The notes under the pieces are model-generated. The model made no database searches. It was not told where the DNA came from and saw only the letters and a program-made list of their open reading frames with translations. A stretch of 64,000 nt of DNA from positions 24,326,614 to 24,390,613 of the forward strand of contig OY855913.1 in assembly GCA_963693305.1 (NCBI GenBank). Direction: 5' to 3'. How positions within the stretch are numbered: the first letter of the stretch is position 1; each line of letters opens with the position of its first letter. Positions 55,184 through 64,000 of this stretch are shown here, one piece after another. This stretch comes from Meandrina meandrites. Lineage: Eukaryota > Cnidaria > Anthozoa > Scleractinia > Meandrinidae. The position numbers and the translations under genes were made by a program.

Positions 55184-55725
55184 ATGCCATCGCCTCAGTC
55201 TTCAGTTGCAAGTGATGTCGAAGTACTAGCTACGGCAAACACAAAACGAAAAAACCTCGCGTTAAGTCTGCTGACAGGACTGAGAAAGAAACGCACGAAC
55301 TTCTTGAAGCGTGGGCCCCCAAATTCAGTAAGCTGTGGGGAGTTTCACAAAGAAAAAAATAAAAATGTGGAACGATATCTATTCTTCGTATAAAGAAAGG
55401 TGTCCAGAAAGTCAGAGAATGCTACAGCAGGTGAAGAAACGGCAGCAGAATCTAGAGTACGAGTTCAAGCAGTTCAAGCAGCGATCTCGCTCGACTGGAG
55501 AAGATGGAATTCAGAAAATTAAAGAAGGCTTCCCCTATTTCAACATCCTGAGTAAAGAAGTGCGAGAAAGTACGACTCCAGACTGGCATGCAGAGTTCTT
55601 TTATTGAAATGTGTGAAAAGAGTATGGAACAGGACAAAGCAAGATTTGAACGATCAGCTGAAATGTTCCGTGACGCCCAGAGCAGGCAAATGGAACAAAC
55701 AAACGCCATAGTTGACATTTTTTAA
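55184..55725 (+). pseudogene. Myb/SANT-like gene of PIF/Harbinger type, frameshifted
   Basis: Reading across three frames gives a continuous protein: an N-terminal basic tail, then RTEKETHELLEAWAPKFSKL and VSQRKKIKMWNDIYSSYKER (trihelix Myb/SANT fold), a linker with LEYEFKQFKQRSRSTGEDG and FPYFNIL, and a C-terminal coil EKSMEQDKARFERSAEMF ... QMEQTNAIVDIF then stop. This is the layout of the Myb-like accessory protein of Harbinger elements and of host MSANTD proteins. At least two frameshifts (near 55250-55355 and 55590) disable it. It converges with transposase pieces at 55846-56115. Confidence 0.75.
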
Positions 55726-55845
55726 AAAAGATTTAGCATCAAAATAATTGTCTTTATCTAATCGTTTATCTTCTGTTATTGAAACGATACATACAATTGT
55801 TGTGCAAAACTCACGTAGCAATCATAGTCTTTTTTAGGATGCTCG

Positions 55846-56115
55846 TTTTTTGTCCAACCTTTTTCAACGCAATTCTCCAACGAACTTTCAACATGCCAAA
55901 TGCTCGTTCCACTACAGATCGTAGCGCACCGAACTTTAGGTTTTAAACTTTCTCTGCTCCTGAGTCAGGCCTCCTCTGTCCGGGTACGGTTTCACTAGCC
56001 AGTTCGTTTGTGAATAGGCACTGTCGCCAGCTAAAAGGGGCCTTATTTCTGTTCCATTTATATTGCCTGTTGGACCACTAAGAATTTGCGTTCGCTGCAA
56101 GTTCATAAATCAAAC
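55846..56115 (-). pseudogene. PIF/Harbinger DDE transposase fragment
   Basis: Minus strand: LQRTQILSGPTGNINGTEIR, LLAGDSAYSQTNWLVKPYPD (carries the second catalytic Asp in GDSAY), RGGLTQEQRKF, then after a frameshift LRSVVERAFGMLKVRWRIAL with the catalytic Glu. These are motifs of the DDE_Tnp_4 (Harbinger) family. The N-terminal part is missing, with stops upstream. With the Myb-like gene it marks a dead autonomous Harbinger element, a plausible relative of the source of the 3-bp-duplication elements in this window. Confidence 0.85.
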
Positions 56116-56415
56116 ACTCTCTCCTAATTGTCTCAACCATTCCATTTAAAAAATGTACAAAAATTTCATCTAATAAAACTGCTCAAATTTAATACATCCC
56201 TTTCACTGCTTTACATTCTACGCCATGATTTTCTCTTAAATTAAAGTTCAATTCTGTTCAACTAAAAAGCCATTTATAATAAACACTCCCAACCGACAAA
56301 CGATCACAATGAACCAGCAGAAAAGCAAAAAACTTTCAATGCAGCAATATTTTTGAACTCCTACTTATAAACAAAAATTATTTGTTCTTTCACAACACGC
56401 ACAAAATCCGGCAGC

Positions 56416-56507
56416 CTCACAAAGCAAATCTTGACATGGCGGGAAAATATTGACATGGCGGGGAAAATATTGACATGGCGGGAAAATTCCGCGGCCTCAC
56501 AAAGCAA
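56416..56507. repeat. Three tandem TTGACATGGCGGGAAAATA units
   Basis: The 19-20-bp unit occurs three times at 56431-56487, bounded on both sides by CCTCACAAAGCAAA (56416 and 56494). Confidence 0.85.
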
Positions 56508-56759
56508 ACGCGAATGGAATGCACCTTGGAATGCACCTTCTCCCCATCGCATATTCTCTTTTCGTCATGACGACACGAGACAAAAACGACGTCTGCGAAA
56601 TCGTTCTATTACTATCACAAGCATTTTTAGTCCGATTCAGCTTCTTTAGTGGCTCCGATTTTCTAATTTTCAAATTCCTCGCCGGAACGCTTCTGAAAGA
56701 AAGGAATATTCTCATTAACGATTTAATTAACTTTTGGTTTTACCTTCAAGCCGGCTTAC

Positions 56760-58970
56760 CACTTCCACTTCCACTATGACCAAATTTATAGAAAATTTAT
56801 GGAACTTTTGTTATATATATCCAAGAAAGTCACTTACTTAAACCGACCGACATCAGAAGTGGTATAACGCCGCCTGGGATCAAAAGGGACCAAAGACGTA
56901 CACTGCGAACAGTGTGGCCAGTTCAATTCAGAGACATTTAGGTCAAAAACTAAAGGAACATGACGAAAATAATTAAAGCGTGCGCCCGGTCAGGAGGATC
57001 AGAGACCACTGATAACTGTATTACTTTCAAGTGACCAAATGTCAAGGACATTTGGTGGTGGTATATTGGTGAGGGAGGCGGAGGGGAATGGGTACTACTC
57101 AGATACTAGATTCCAGAGTCCATAGGAATTTGGATTCCGGCTTCCACAGTCCTGGATTGTGGATTACAAAGCCGAAAATATGTTGGATTCCGGATTCCGG
57201 ATTCCTTTACATGTAGCGACTTCTCGAATTATTTTCAAAAGTAACAGCGACAAATATCAATATGCAAATTAGCTGCATCAGCGATGTGTGGGTAGTTTTC
57301 TCTCTGTAATTCCCGCAGACATTCTTTCCTAAAAACTATTTTCTAAGACAAAGAATTGTTTCTTACCTGACAAAAACTGTTTTTCAGTCTTAATGTTAAA
57401 GCTTAACTTTAATGATTGCAAGGCTGGTACCAGCCTTGCAAACAATTTGGTTTTATCTACACTTAACGTGACGTCTGGTAAGAGTATTTCTTTTACAAGA
57501 GATCCGGCAACAGACAAGTCAAGTAGTTTTTTTCTTCGTTGCGTGGTCCTCTGCATCCAAACGTTTTTTAATATTAACTTTAAGTTGTGAGTGGTTATTT
57601 TTATCTCCCACGATGCGGTAGCACAGTGTTTGTTTTGGAAGGTTCGCTTGTTTGTTTCACTCTAAAGCTGTGTTCACGTTAAAGGGACATCATCAACCAG
57701 TGTCCTTTGTTGTTTTTGATGTTGCAGCCAAATCACATAAAAATGAGACATTTAAATAAGCAAAAAAACAACTTTTAACTTTTGGAGATATTGGGTGTTA
57801 AAAACACAGCATGCAGTTTGATGAAAGTTAAACATGTTTCATTCGTGATCAGACTTATCATGTTTCGGCCTAGTGTGAACACAGTATAATTCAATTAACT
57901 GCAAGGTTGGCTTTGTCCATCTAAGCGAGCACATCCCTAACAACGTTCATACTGCACAAAATATCGGCTATGCTATGCAGTTGTTCTCGAAAGATATCAC
58001 ATTTTCTGCAAACAAATACCATTGATTCGTCGATCTATTGCAAAACTTAATTTTATCGATCGTAGTAAGCTGTTCGCAAAATTAAATCGGAATGGTCCTT
58101 TCGGTACAACCTCAGCTTTGGCCCCAACCACTCTGAAAATACGGAAATACCGTGTGCTTTATTTACTGAACCAGTTTTTTTTTTTGCTTTTCTTAACCAC
58201 TAAATGAGTACACCTTAGTTTGTGGTGTGAGTCTTCCCGATCCACACCCTGTTGTTGAATTGTGTCTGACAAATCCAAGTTTTGGACCGAGTCTTACGAT
58301 CCGTTTCTTTCAACAAAGCTGGAACGAATCTTTCGATTCCAACAACTTCAGAATCCTTGATGCTTTGGGAGCGTGTCGTTGATGCTCATTTCCCTTTCGT
58401 AAAATGACGTAAACGGTCGGTGCCATTTTTAATGGTCGATGCCATCATTGGTAACCAAGCTTTTCGGAATGGACGGTGCCATGTCTACTCTAGTTTAGGC
58501 CTGGATAAGGTCGAAACTGTGCATTGATTATTATATGAAATAAGGCTTAGATAAGAAGATTATTAAATCTAAGTTAGATTCGCGCTTAGGTTAGGGATAG
58601 GGATAGGGTCATCTATTATAGATGTAACAGTAAGAAAGTCACCTTATATAAATAGTGGTGAGAGAGGGCTGTTAGCAGGCCAGAAGTTTCAGGTTCAATT
58701 CTGGGTGGTGACGTACAATTTTCATTTTTTTTTATTTTAGAAGAAAAAAAATTTCGATGATTGTGAAAAAATTTCTAAGTGTCGCTGAAATGGCACCGAC
58801 CGTTTACGAAACGGGAACGTGCGTCGTTGATTGATCCATTGCGAGCGTTTCTACAATCCTTTGCGAGCATTTGGGAAACCCTTTTCCGGTACCGTTCGCT
58901 GAATGCCACACATTTTACCTACCTACACAGGGACTTCTTAGGTGCTTCCTTGGGTTCCGGCATCTGGGTC
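56760..58970. other. Intergenic stretch with palindromes
   Basis: No gene recognised. Contents: a GGATTCCGGATTCC-rich tract (57110-57215), a perfect 26-bp palindrome (57416-57441), and an inverted pair ACGGTCGGTGCCATTT (about 58412) and AAATGGCACCGACCGT (58786-58801) bounding about 400 bp with a GGTTAGGGATAGGGATAGGG tract. Confidence 0.55.
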
Positions 58971-58987
58971 GGAACCCTGCGGGGACA

Positions 58988-59002
58988 ATTATTATTATTA
59001 TT

Positions 59003-59037
<35 letters not shown>

Positions 59038-59075
59038 TATTATTATCATTATTATTATTATTATTAATATTATTG
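58988..59075. repeat. (ATT/ATC)n microsatellite
   Basis: Compound trinucleotide run TTA then TCA then TTA. Open frames across it are repeat artefacts. Confidence 0.95.
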
Positions 59076-59142
59076 TTATTTTGTATGTTATTAAGCGAGG
59101 CGATAATTGATTAATTAGAATATGTTGCAAGAGATCTTTTAA

Positions 59143-59728
59143 TAGAGCGATTTCACAAACCTTGATTCTTACATGTTAATGAGAATCGTTAAATGCTAAT
59201 GAGGAAGAACAATGATATTTTTCTGGTTTGTTTTCGTACCAGCGGGCGTACCTTTGTCTCGCACGATATGTCAAACAACACCAAAAAAAAGATGAAAAAA
59301 AAACAACACGAATTTGCTTTAGGTCTTTTTTATATTGAGGGTGTTAGTGAAATCTTAAGGCCGTTTACACAGGTGATTGTTGATGCGATTTTTGTCGCGC
59401 TGTCCAATGCAACTTCTGTCGCACCCGAGTTCGCAGTGAAAATTAGCCTGCAAGCAGGCTCTCTGGGGGCAACGCGCGAGTGGCGAAGCCGCGAGTTACT
59501 CCTCTTAGTACGGCCAGGGCGCTAAAAAGGATAAGTGAAAATCACAAGTGTGAAAAAGCGGCGATTTTGTTGCCGCGATAAAAAAGAAAACTATGTGTCA
59601 GCAGGCATTTAGATTTTACAAACTTGCACGTGCACAACTGAAGTGCGTGCGTTCTTTTTTGCTCTTCCTCATTAGCATTTAATGATTCACATTAGCATGT
59701 AGGAATCGAGGTTTGTGAAATCGCTCTA
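59143..59728. mobile_element. Tc1/mariner-type MITE with about 65-bp TIRs
   Basis: Left end TA then GAGCGATTTCACAAACC through ATGCTAATGAGGAAGA; the right end (59665-59726) is its near reverse complement, followed by TA. TA duplication is the Tc1/mariner signature. The interior includes another repeat with GCCTGCAAGCAGGCTCTC (59446-59463), also seen near 28121 as GCCTGCGAGCAGGC. No transposase ORF. Confidence 0.88.
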
Positions 59729-59886
59729 ATAAATTGCAAAAGCAAGGCAGTCTTTTATTTTAATTGAAATTCATTAACAAACTGGGCCCCCCGCTACAAC
59801 ACGATAGAGAATCAGTATCACAGATGAAAACTGTATATTTAAATTTTACTGTATAACATCTACAGTGAAATTGAAGTAACGGCAGA

Positions 59887-60019
59887 ATGAATGAAATGGT
59901 GGTATTTCATGGCATTCCCTTTCCGGCTGGTGTTGGTGTAACAGAAGAGAAGGTTGCAGCTTTTCCAACATTGCCTACCAGGAAGGATGATATCTTCATT
60001 GCTTCATATCCCAGATCAG
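59887..60019 (+). CDS. SULT exon 1
   Basis: 133 nt, start codon to the PAPS loop (FIASYPRS), ending with the first base of the Gly codon. Donor CAG|GTTAGTCC. Confidence 0.9.
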
Positions 60020-63000
60020 GTTAGTCCTTTATTGTATTTTTAAACGTTTTAGTATGCAACGCGTATTTTATTTTATTCTGCTCGACCATGGCCAGTATTT
60101 TTGGAGGAGCATCTTTCAACTTTGATCCTATTCCTAAACAGCTTGATTCTTATCACATATCCATTATAACAGATGATTACATTTACAGTATACTGAACAA
60201 CAAAATTATGCCATTTTTTTTGGAGATAGGAATAAATATCACGTAATAATGACGTCATAATTGCTTTTGCTCTTAATCGAATAGCCCGTATCTGCATTTT
60301 CTCTGGAAATGCTTTACGCTACTTATACCGTGGATGTTTGCTTTCTGCTGAGCGGAGTTTTATAAAAAATTTTTTTCAGCGCTGCAATTGATCAGTGCAC
60401 TACACAATCCCTGAATTTCATGTACATTGAAAACTTCTAAGGCTGTCTACAACAAAAACGCAAATTAAACTTGAGTGAATATTGAAGCGATGCCATAGCT
60501 TTAAACAATTTTGTGTTCTGGGAATTCTTATTGTCTCGTGCTTAGCACAACATCGTATCCCTGTGCACCACGCGTGAAATGACCACGCGTGGCTGTCCCT
60601 CGAAATCTGAGAGTGACTGAGTTTTTTTTTTAAATCGCTGGATAGGCATAAAAAATAGCTGATTTGAGACCGTGTGAGACAGTCGTTTTCGTTGGGAATG
60701 TGTTACATCTAGTCACTACAGCATGGTGAATGAAATTGCACCGTTCAGTTTTTTTCTGGACCATACCTAATATTGTCAATTGGCCGTTTATTAGACTTTG
60801 ACTAATGTTGATTTTGTTTATCGCGATCCCGAGAATTGGATTTTCTCATACGGTCGCTGTCATTGTAATTTCTGTAAAAATTTTCCGTCTTTAGCGATTT
60901 TTCCGAAAATCTTCAAAACGGCACCAACGCATTTTTTTTTTTTTTAACTTTCACAATACATGCTTGATAACACAAAAAAAGTTGATTCCAAAGGTTTGTT
61001 AACATTATTTTACTGGAACGTGTCCAAATTTATCGACAAAGAAGGTATTTGCAGGGCTCAAATATTCAACTCAATGTGTATTATTTACCTTCAAGAGAAA
61101 TGCATTTTTGAAGCAAAAGAAAATAACGACGAATTTTGCAATGAAATTAGGTACAAAACTGTATTTTTTTGGTTAGCAAGCTCCTTTTCTGGCAATGTAG
61201 GAAATCTCTCATTTTCGTTACTATTGCTGAAAAGATCAAGAGATTCGGCAAATCTGCCAGATAAAATTCCACCATTGTCAATAGTAGAGGGCGCATGATT
61301 CTAGCCTTTTTAGGTACTAGTCAATTACTAGTCAAGTATTATTGTCTTCCTGCATACTAATGAATGGATTCCCACTGCATACTAATAACTGTCTTCGTGC
61401 ATACTAATAAGTGTCTAGTCGTTTAATTTCATGACAATAAAACAATAGACCTACTATCGGACCGAATTATTATTCACAAACGAAAAATATATATGCGCTT
61501 CAGTGTAAACACAACGAGCGCAAAGCGAATTGCCGCGAAACTTACAATAATAAACACACACAGATAGTAAGTCAAGCAAAACTTTTATTTCGGTCGATCA
61601 ATACAGTACAGTTTAATAATGTTCTTCTTGTCTATTGGAATATTTGTAAGGTGAGCTTCTATAAATACGCCGGGATCGCCTGGAAGGCCCTTTCGGTTTA
61701 TCATCCAAATAATTCACCAACTGTATTTGCGGGCGTTTACGCACTGTGGGAGGAGGGATCAGGATCGATGGTGGGAGTGGGGGAGGTAAGGGAGTGGATG
61801 TTGCCATGGTAGATAATATTTGTGGGTCTGCCACTTTGGCCGCTGATTCAACATTTGGCGCTTGAACCGGAGTCGCTGGTATTGTTACCAGTGGTTCTTG
61901 TGGTTGGCGCTGTTGGTAAATTGCCTGCCAGTACATCGCTAGAAATTTGATTCTGCTCTTGGGATTATGGTTATCTACCCAAAAACACTCAGGACATTTC
62001 ATGACAGCAGTATCATATACATTCGGACCTTCGCAGTGTTGATATGGATTAAGAACGCTTGTCAGAAAAAAAAAAAAACAAGTATTGTCGGAATCGCTCT
62101 GCTTCTGCTTCGCTATGGTAATCCAGGTGACTGTTTTGCGACTCTTCAGGTTGACTACTTTCAGAAGCAGTTTCTTCCTCTTCATTACTGTCAGTCAAGT
62201 TACCGTCATCACCGCCGTTGTCGGAATCTTCCTCTTCATTTCGGTACCTTTTCTCTTTTTCTAACAGATCACTTAGAAGTTTCTTATTCTTTATCAAGTT
62301 CTTATTAATCCCCAACTCTGCCAGTCCCTCCAGGAAGGAATTGAGTGCTCCACCTCCTCCACCTCCTCCTCCTCCTCCTCCTTCTCCTTCTCCTTCTCCT
62401 CCTCCTCCTCCTCCTCCTCCTCCTCCTCCTCATCCTCATCCTCATCCTCATCCTCATCCTTCTCCTCCTCCTCCTCCTCCTGCTCCTCTTCCCCCTCCTC
62501 ACTTCTTTAGTTTTCCTCCTCCTCAATTCTTTTTCTACTTGACTAGTACCTAAAAAGGCTCGAATCATGCGCCCTCTACTACTATTGTCAACTAACAATG
62601 CGACAAATTTACAGAGCTAACGCTTTGCTTTACGTCGTTATTTTCTTGAGTTTGATTGGCTGAAACCAACTGCTCTATTTCCGGCCCCTTAAATTGGACT
62701 GCTTCAGACATTGGACAGTTCTGAGAGATTATAGTTGCGCTGACAATATTGGATGAACTGACCAGTTATATAATTAATGGTAGAAATTTATGTCGACGCT
62801 AACAAGGTTACCATCATTACAGGTTCAACATGGACTCAAGAAATCGTATGGCAGATAATTCACAATGGTGAAATTTGTGCTGGTCGATTGGATGAAAGGG
62901 TGCGAATTATTGAGGGACTGGTTCGGCCCTTCAAAGGTTACTCTTACGCTGTGGATGATGTCGAGTCCATGAAGAAGGTGTTTGAAAGCTTCCCAGCTCC

Positions 63001-63197
63001 ACGTGTATTCAAAACTCACCTCACTTATGAGATGGTGCCCAAGGGCCGCAATGAGGAAACCAGGCCTCGATACATTTATGTGATGCGCAATCCTAAAGAT
63101 GCCTTTGTGTCGGTTTATCATCATCATAATAACATGCCTTATAAGAACGACATTCCCACGTGGGATGTGGCTTTTGAACGTTTGATGAAAGGGCAAG
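59887..63197 (+). CDS. Cytosolic sulfotransferase (SULT family), first two coding exons, partial
   Basis: Exons 59887-60019 and 62823-63197; the gene continues past the right edge. The joint reads IASYPRS|GSTWTQEIVWQI, the PAPS 5'-phosphosulfate loop (YPRSGSTW). The catalytic His is in VFKTHLTYEMVP, and RYIYVMRNPKDAFVSVYHHH is the 3'-phosphate-binding motif. Borders: donor CAG|GTTAGT, acceptor TTACAG|GTTC, donor CAAG|GTTAGT; phases agree (G|GT). The ATG at 59887 (MNEMVVFHGIPFPAGVG) gives a normal SULT N-terminus; the ATG at 59896 is a nearby alternative. SULTs transfer sulfate from PAPS to phenols, alcohols, steroids or amines; substrate not predictable. Visible part about 169 aa of a usual 280-300. 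It is a different family from the sulfotransferase at 10363. Confidence 0.93.
61613..62315 (-). pseudogene. Unknown transposon ORF, acidic plus CxxC region, interrupted at a homopolymer
   Basis: From 62315 the frame reads MGINKNLIKNKKLLSDLLEK, then a strongly acidic stretch (EEEDSDNGGDDGN, SNEEEETASESSQ). At a run of 12 T on this strand (about 62068-62079) the sensible frame changes to SVLNPYQHCEGPNVYDTAVM, then KCPECFWVDNHNPKSRIKFL, a Pro-rich segment (TPLPPPLPPSILIPPP) and a basic C-terminus (PSRRSRRIYRSS). A CxxC pair and an upstream His/Cys suggest a small metal-binding fold. I do not recognise the family. A homopolymer length error, true frameshift or intron are all possible. Confidence 0.4.
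62345..62512. repeat. (CTC/CTT/CAT)n microsatellite
   Basis: Long compound CTC, TTC and ATC run; poly-Leu, poly-Pro and poly-Arg frames across it are artefacts. Confidence 0.95.
62823..63197 (+). CDS. SULT exon 2
   Basis: 375 nt from acceptor CATTACAG to donor CAAG|GTTAGT. Contains GSTWTQEIVW, the catalytic FKTHL and the RNPKDAFVS motif. Open in frame throughout. Confidence 0.93.
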
Positions 63198-64000
63198 GTT
63201 AGTAAGGGAAATGTATTAATTTTGACCTTAAGTAAAAGTATGTTGAAAGCGCACCTAACACTATTTTAAGCACCCATTAGAGTACTCTCTTTTAAGCCGT
63301 TGCTAAGGAAAATTTAATTGGCTGTAACTATACATAACCTTGCTTTTATTTAGCCAAATTGTGACAGTAGTTTAAGAGTGGTGGTGCAAGCCAGGTGATG
63401 GACTCATCGACACATGCCTAATGTCAAGTGACCCAGAACAAGAAACTGAGTTTTACGCAAGAAACTCATACGGTCATATTTATAGTTTGTATGTCAACAC
63501 GTACGTTTATCTTATTTTGCAAGAATTACAAGCATGCGTTTTCCGTTAGCACGAAATCTTAAAAAATAAAGACAAAAATGTGTCCTACTGAATAGAACAT
63601 CTATGATACTTGAATTTCCCTAAAAACACGTGCTTACGTTTCAATAAAATGTATTTTCTTTTGATTTACTTCAAAAAAGCCAAAAGCTGCGCTTTTTTGT
63701 TTTGTTTTTGTTTTTTTTTTCAGAGAAAAGTACGAATTTTAGTCTGCACTGGAAGTATAAAACTCCATGATGACTAATTGGTTGAAAGTTTCGTAATTGA
63801 CAGTGCCGCAGTGAGTTCGCTTCCCCACTGCTCACCTTCACTTCGAAATTAATTAAATGTTTTGATGCGGCAAACCTTTGGTTCTTGCTAGTATTCGAAC
63901 TGCTTTAACAACATAAACTGCCACTTAATTAACATCCACAGGCTAAAGCAAATGTCATGTGGTTAGATTGCTGCACAAATAATTTCAGCAGTTTCTGTAA
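63198..64000 (+). other. SULT intron 2 (partial)
   Basis: From donor GTTAGT at 63198 no acceptor followed by sulfotransferase sequence is seen before the edge. AT-rich, no element ends recognised. Confidence 0.6.

Larger units (their letters stand above)
61274..62592. mobile_element. DNA element with about 50-bp TIRs inside SULT intron 1
   Basis: The left end TTGTCAATAGTAGAGGGCGC then ATGATTCTAGCC and TTTTTAGGTACTAGTCAA is mirrored at 62536-62592 in reverse complement with a few differences. Inside the left end a GCATACTAAT motif repeats three times (61355-61410). It contains an ORF on the minus strand (next entry) and a (CTC)n tract at 62345-62510. Target duplication not resolved; superfamily unknown. 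Confidence 0.75.

Noticed and set aside
58640..58720. tRNA or tRNA-derived SINE near GGTTCAATTCTGG
   Set aside because: A B-box-like motif is present but no cloverleaf with a matching acceptor stem could be drawn.
58779..59130. Frames with poly-Ser, poly-Ile and poly-Leu
   Set aside because: They cross the ATT/ATC microsatellite; no family motif on either side.
60960..61298. 112-aa frame in SULT intron 1
   Set aside because: No family motif; it overlaps a dispersed repeat flank and the left TIR of the 61274 element.
62345..62598. Long poly-Leu, poly-Pro and Arg-rich frames
   Set aside because: They are translations of the CTC/CTT microsatellite in different frames.

Overview
The window is eukaryotic, intron-containing, AT-rich and very repeat-dense. 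L1-type LINEs with a coiled-coil ORF1, many short palindromic elements whose arms read like GAGCGCAGCGAACGAGTG, and an ABCC transporter beside sulfotransferase and THAP genes fit an anthozoan cnidarian, probably a stony coral. That assignment is inference from overall character, not a species match.

Layout. 1-3420: 5' part of an L1-type LINE on the minus strand (ORF1 complete, ORF2 leaving the left edge). 3420-10350: no gene seen; at least three small DNA transposons with inverted termini and target duplications, plus homopolymers and microsatellites. 10363-11091: single-exon sulfotransferase with a C-terminal membrane anchor, minus strand. 13723-29276: a complete six-coding-exon ABCC (MRP4-like) transporter gene, minus strand, about 1290 aa, whose introns are loaded with DNA elements and foldbacks, including a 2.4-kb transposon with its own ORFs. 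29280-33200: palindromic elements, a LINE 3' tail and a foldback DNA element. 33204-33605: THAP-domain ORF, minus strand. 34156-37250: two broken LINE fragments in opposite orientation. 38658-39404: TTA-flanked DNA element.

39769-50483 is the most unusual region. It holds three copies of a roughly 2.5-3 kb unit that matches no family I recognise. Copies A and B lie head to head as a giant palindrome with arms of about 2.5-2.9 kb. Copy C is in the orientation of B and carries an 815-bp element inserted at a TAA; A and B preserve the empty site. Copy A looks like a mosaic of B-type and C-type sequence.

50500-59800 holds a 2.45-kb TTAA-flanked piggyBac-type element, a decayed PIF/Harbinger locus (Myb-like gene and transposase pieces, convergent), microsatellites and a Tc1/mariner-type MITE. 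59887-63197: the first two coding exons of a cytosolic SULT-type sulfotransferase, plus strand, leaving the right edge; its first intron hosts a 1.3-kb element with TIRs of about 50 bp and an ORF of unknown function.

Host genes are therefore few: ABCC transporter, two sulfotransferases of different families, and possibly the THAP protein. Export of conjugated organic anions by ABCC pumps and sulfate conjugation by SULTs are linked detoxification steps, but the sequence shows only that they are neighbours, not that they work together. Coordinates of exons and element ends were read by eye; exon junctions are supported by GT-AG sites and preserved frame.
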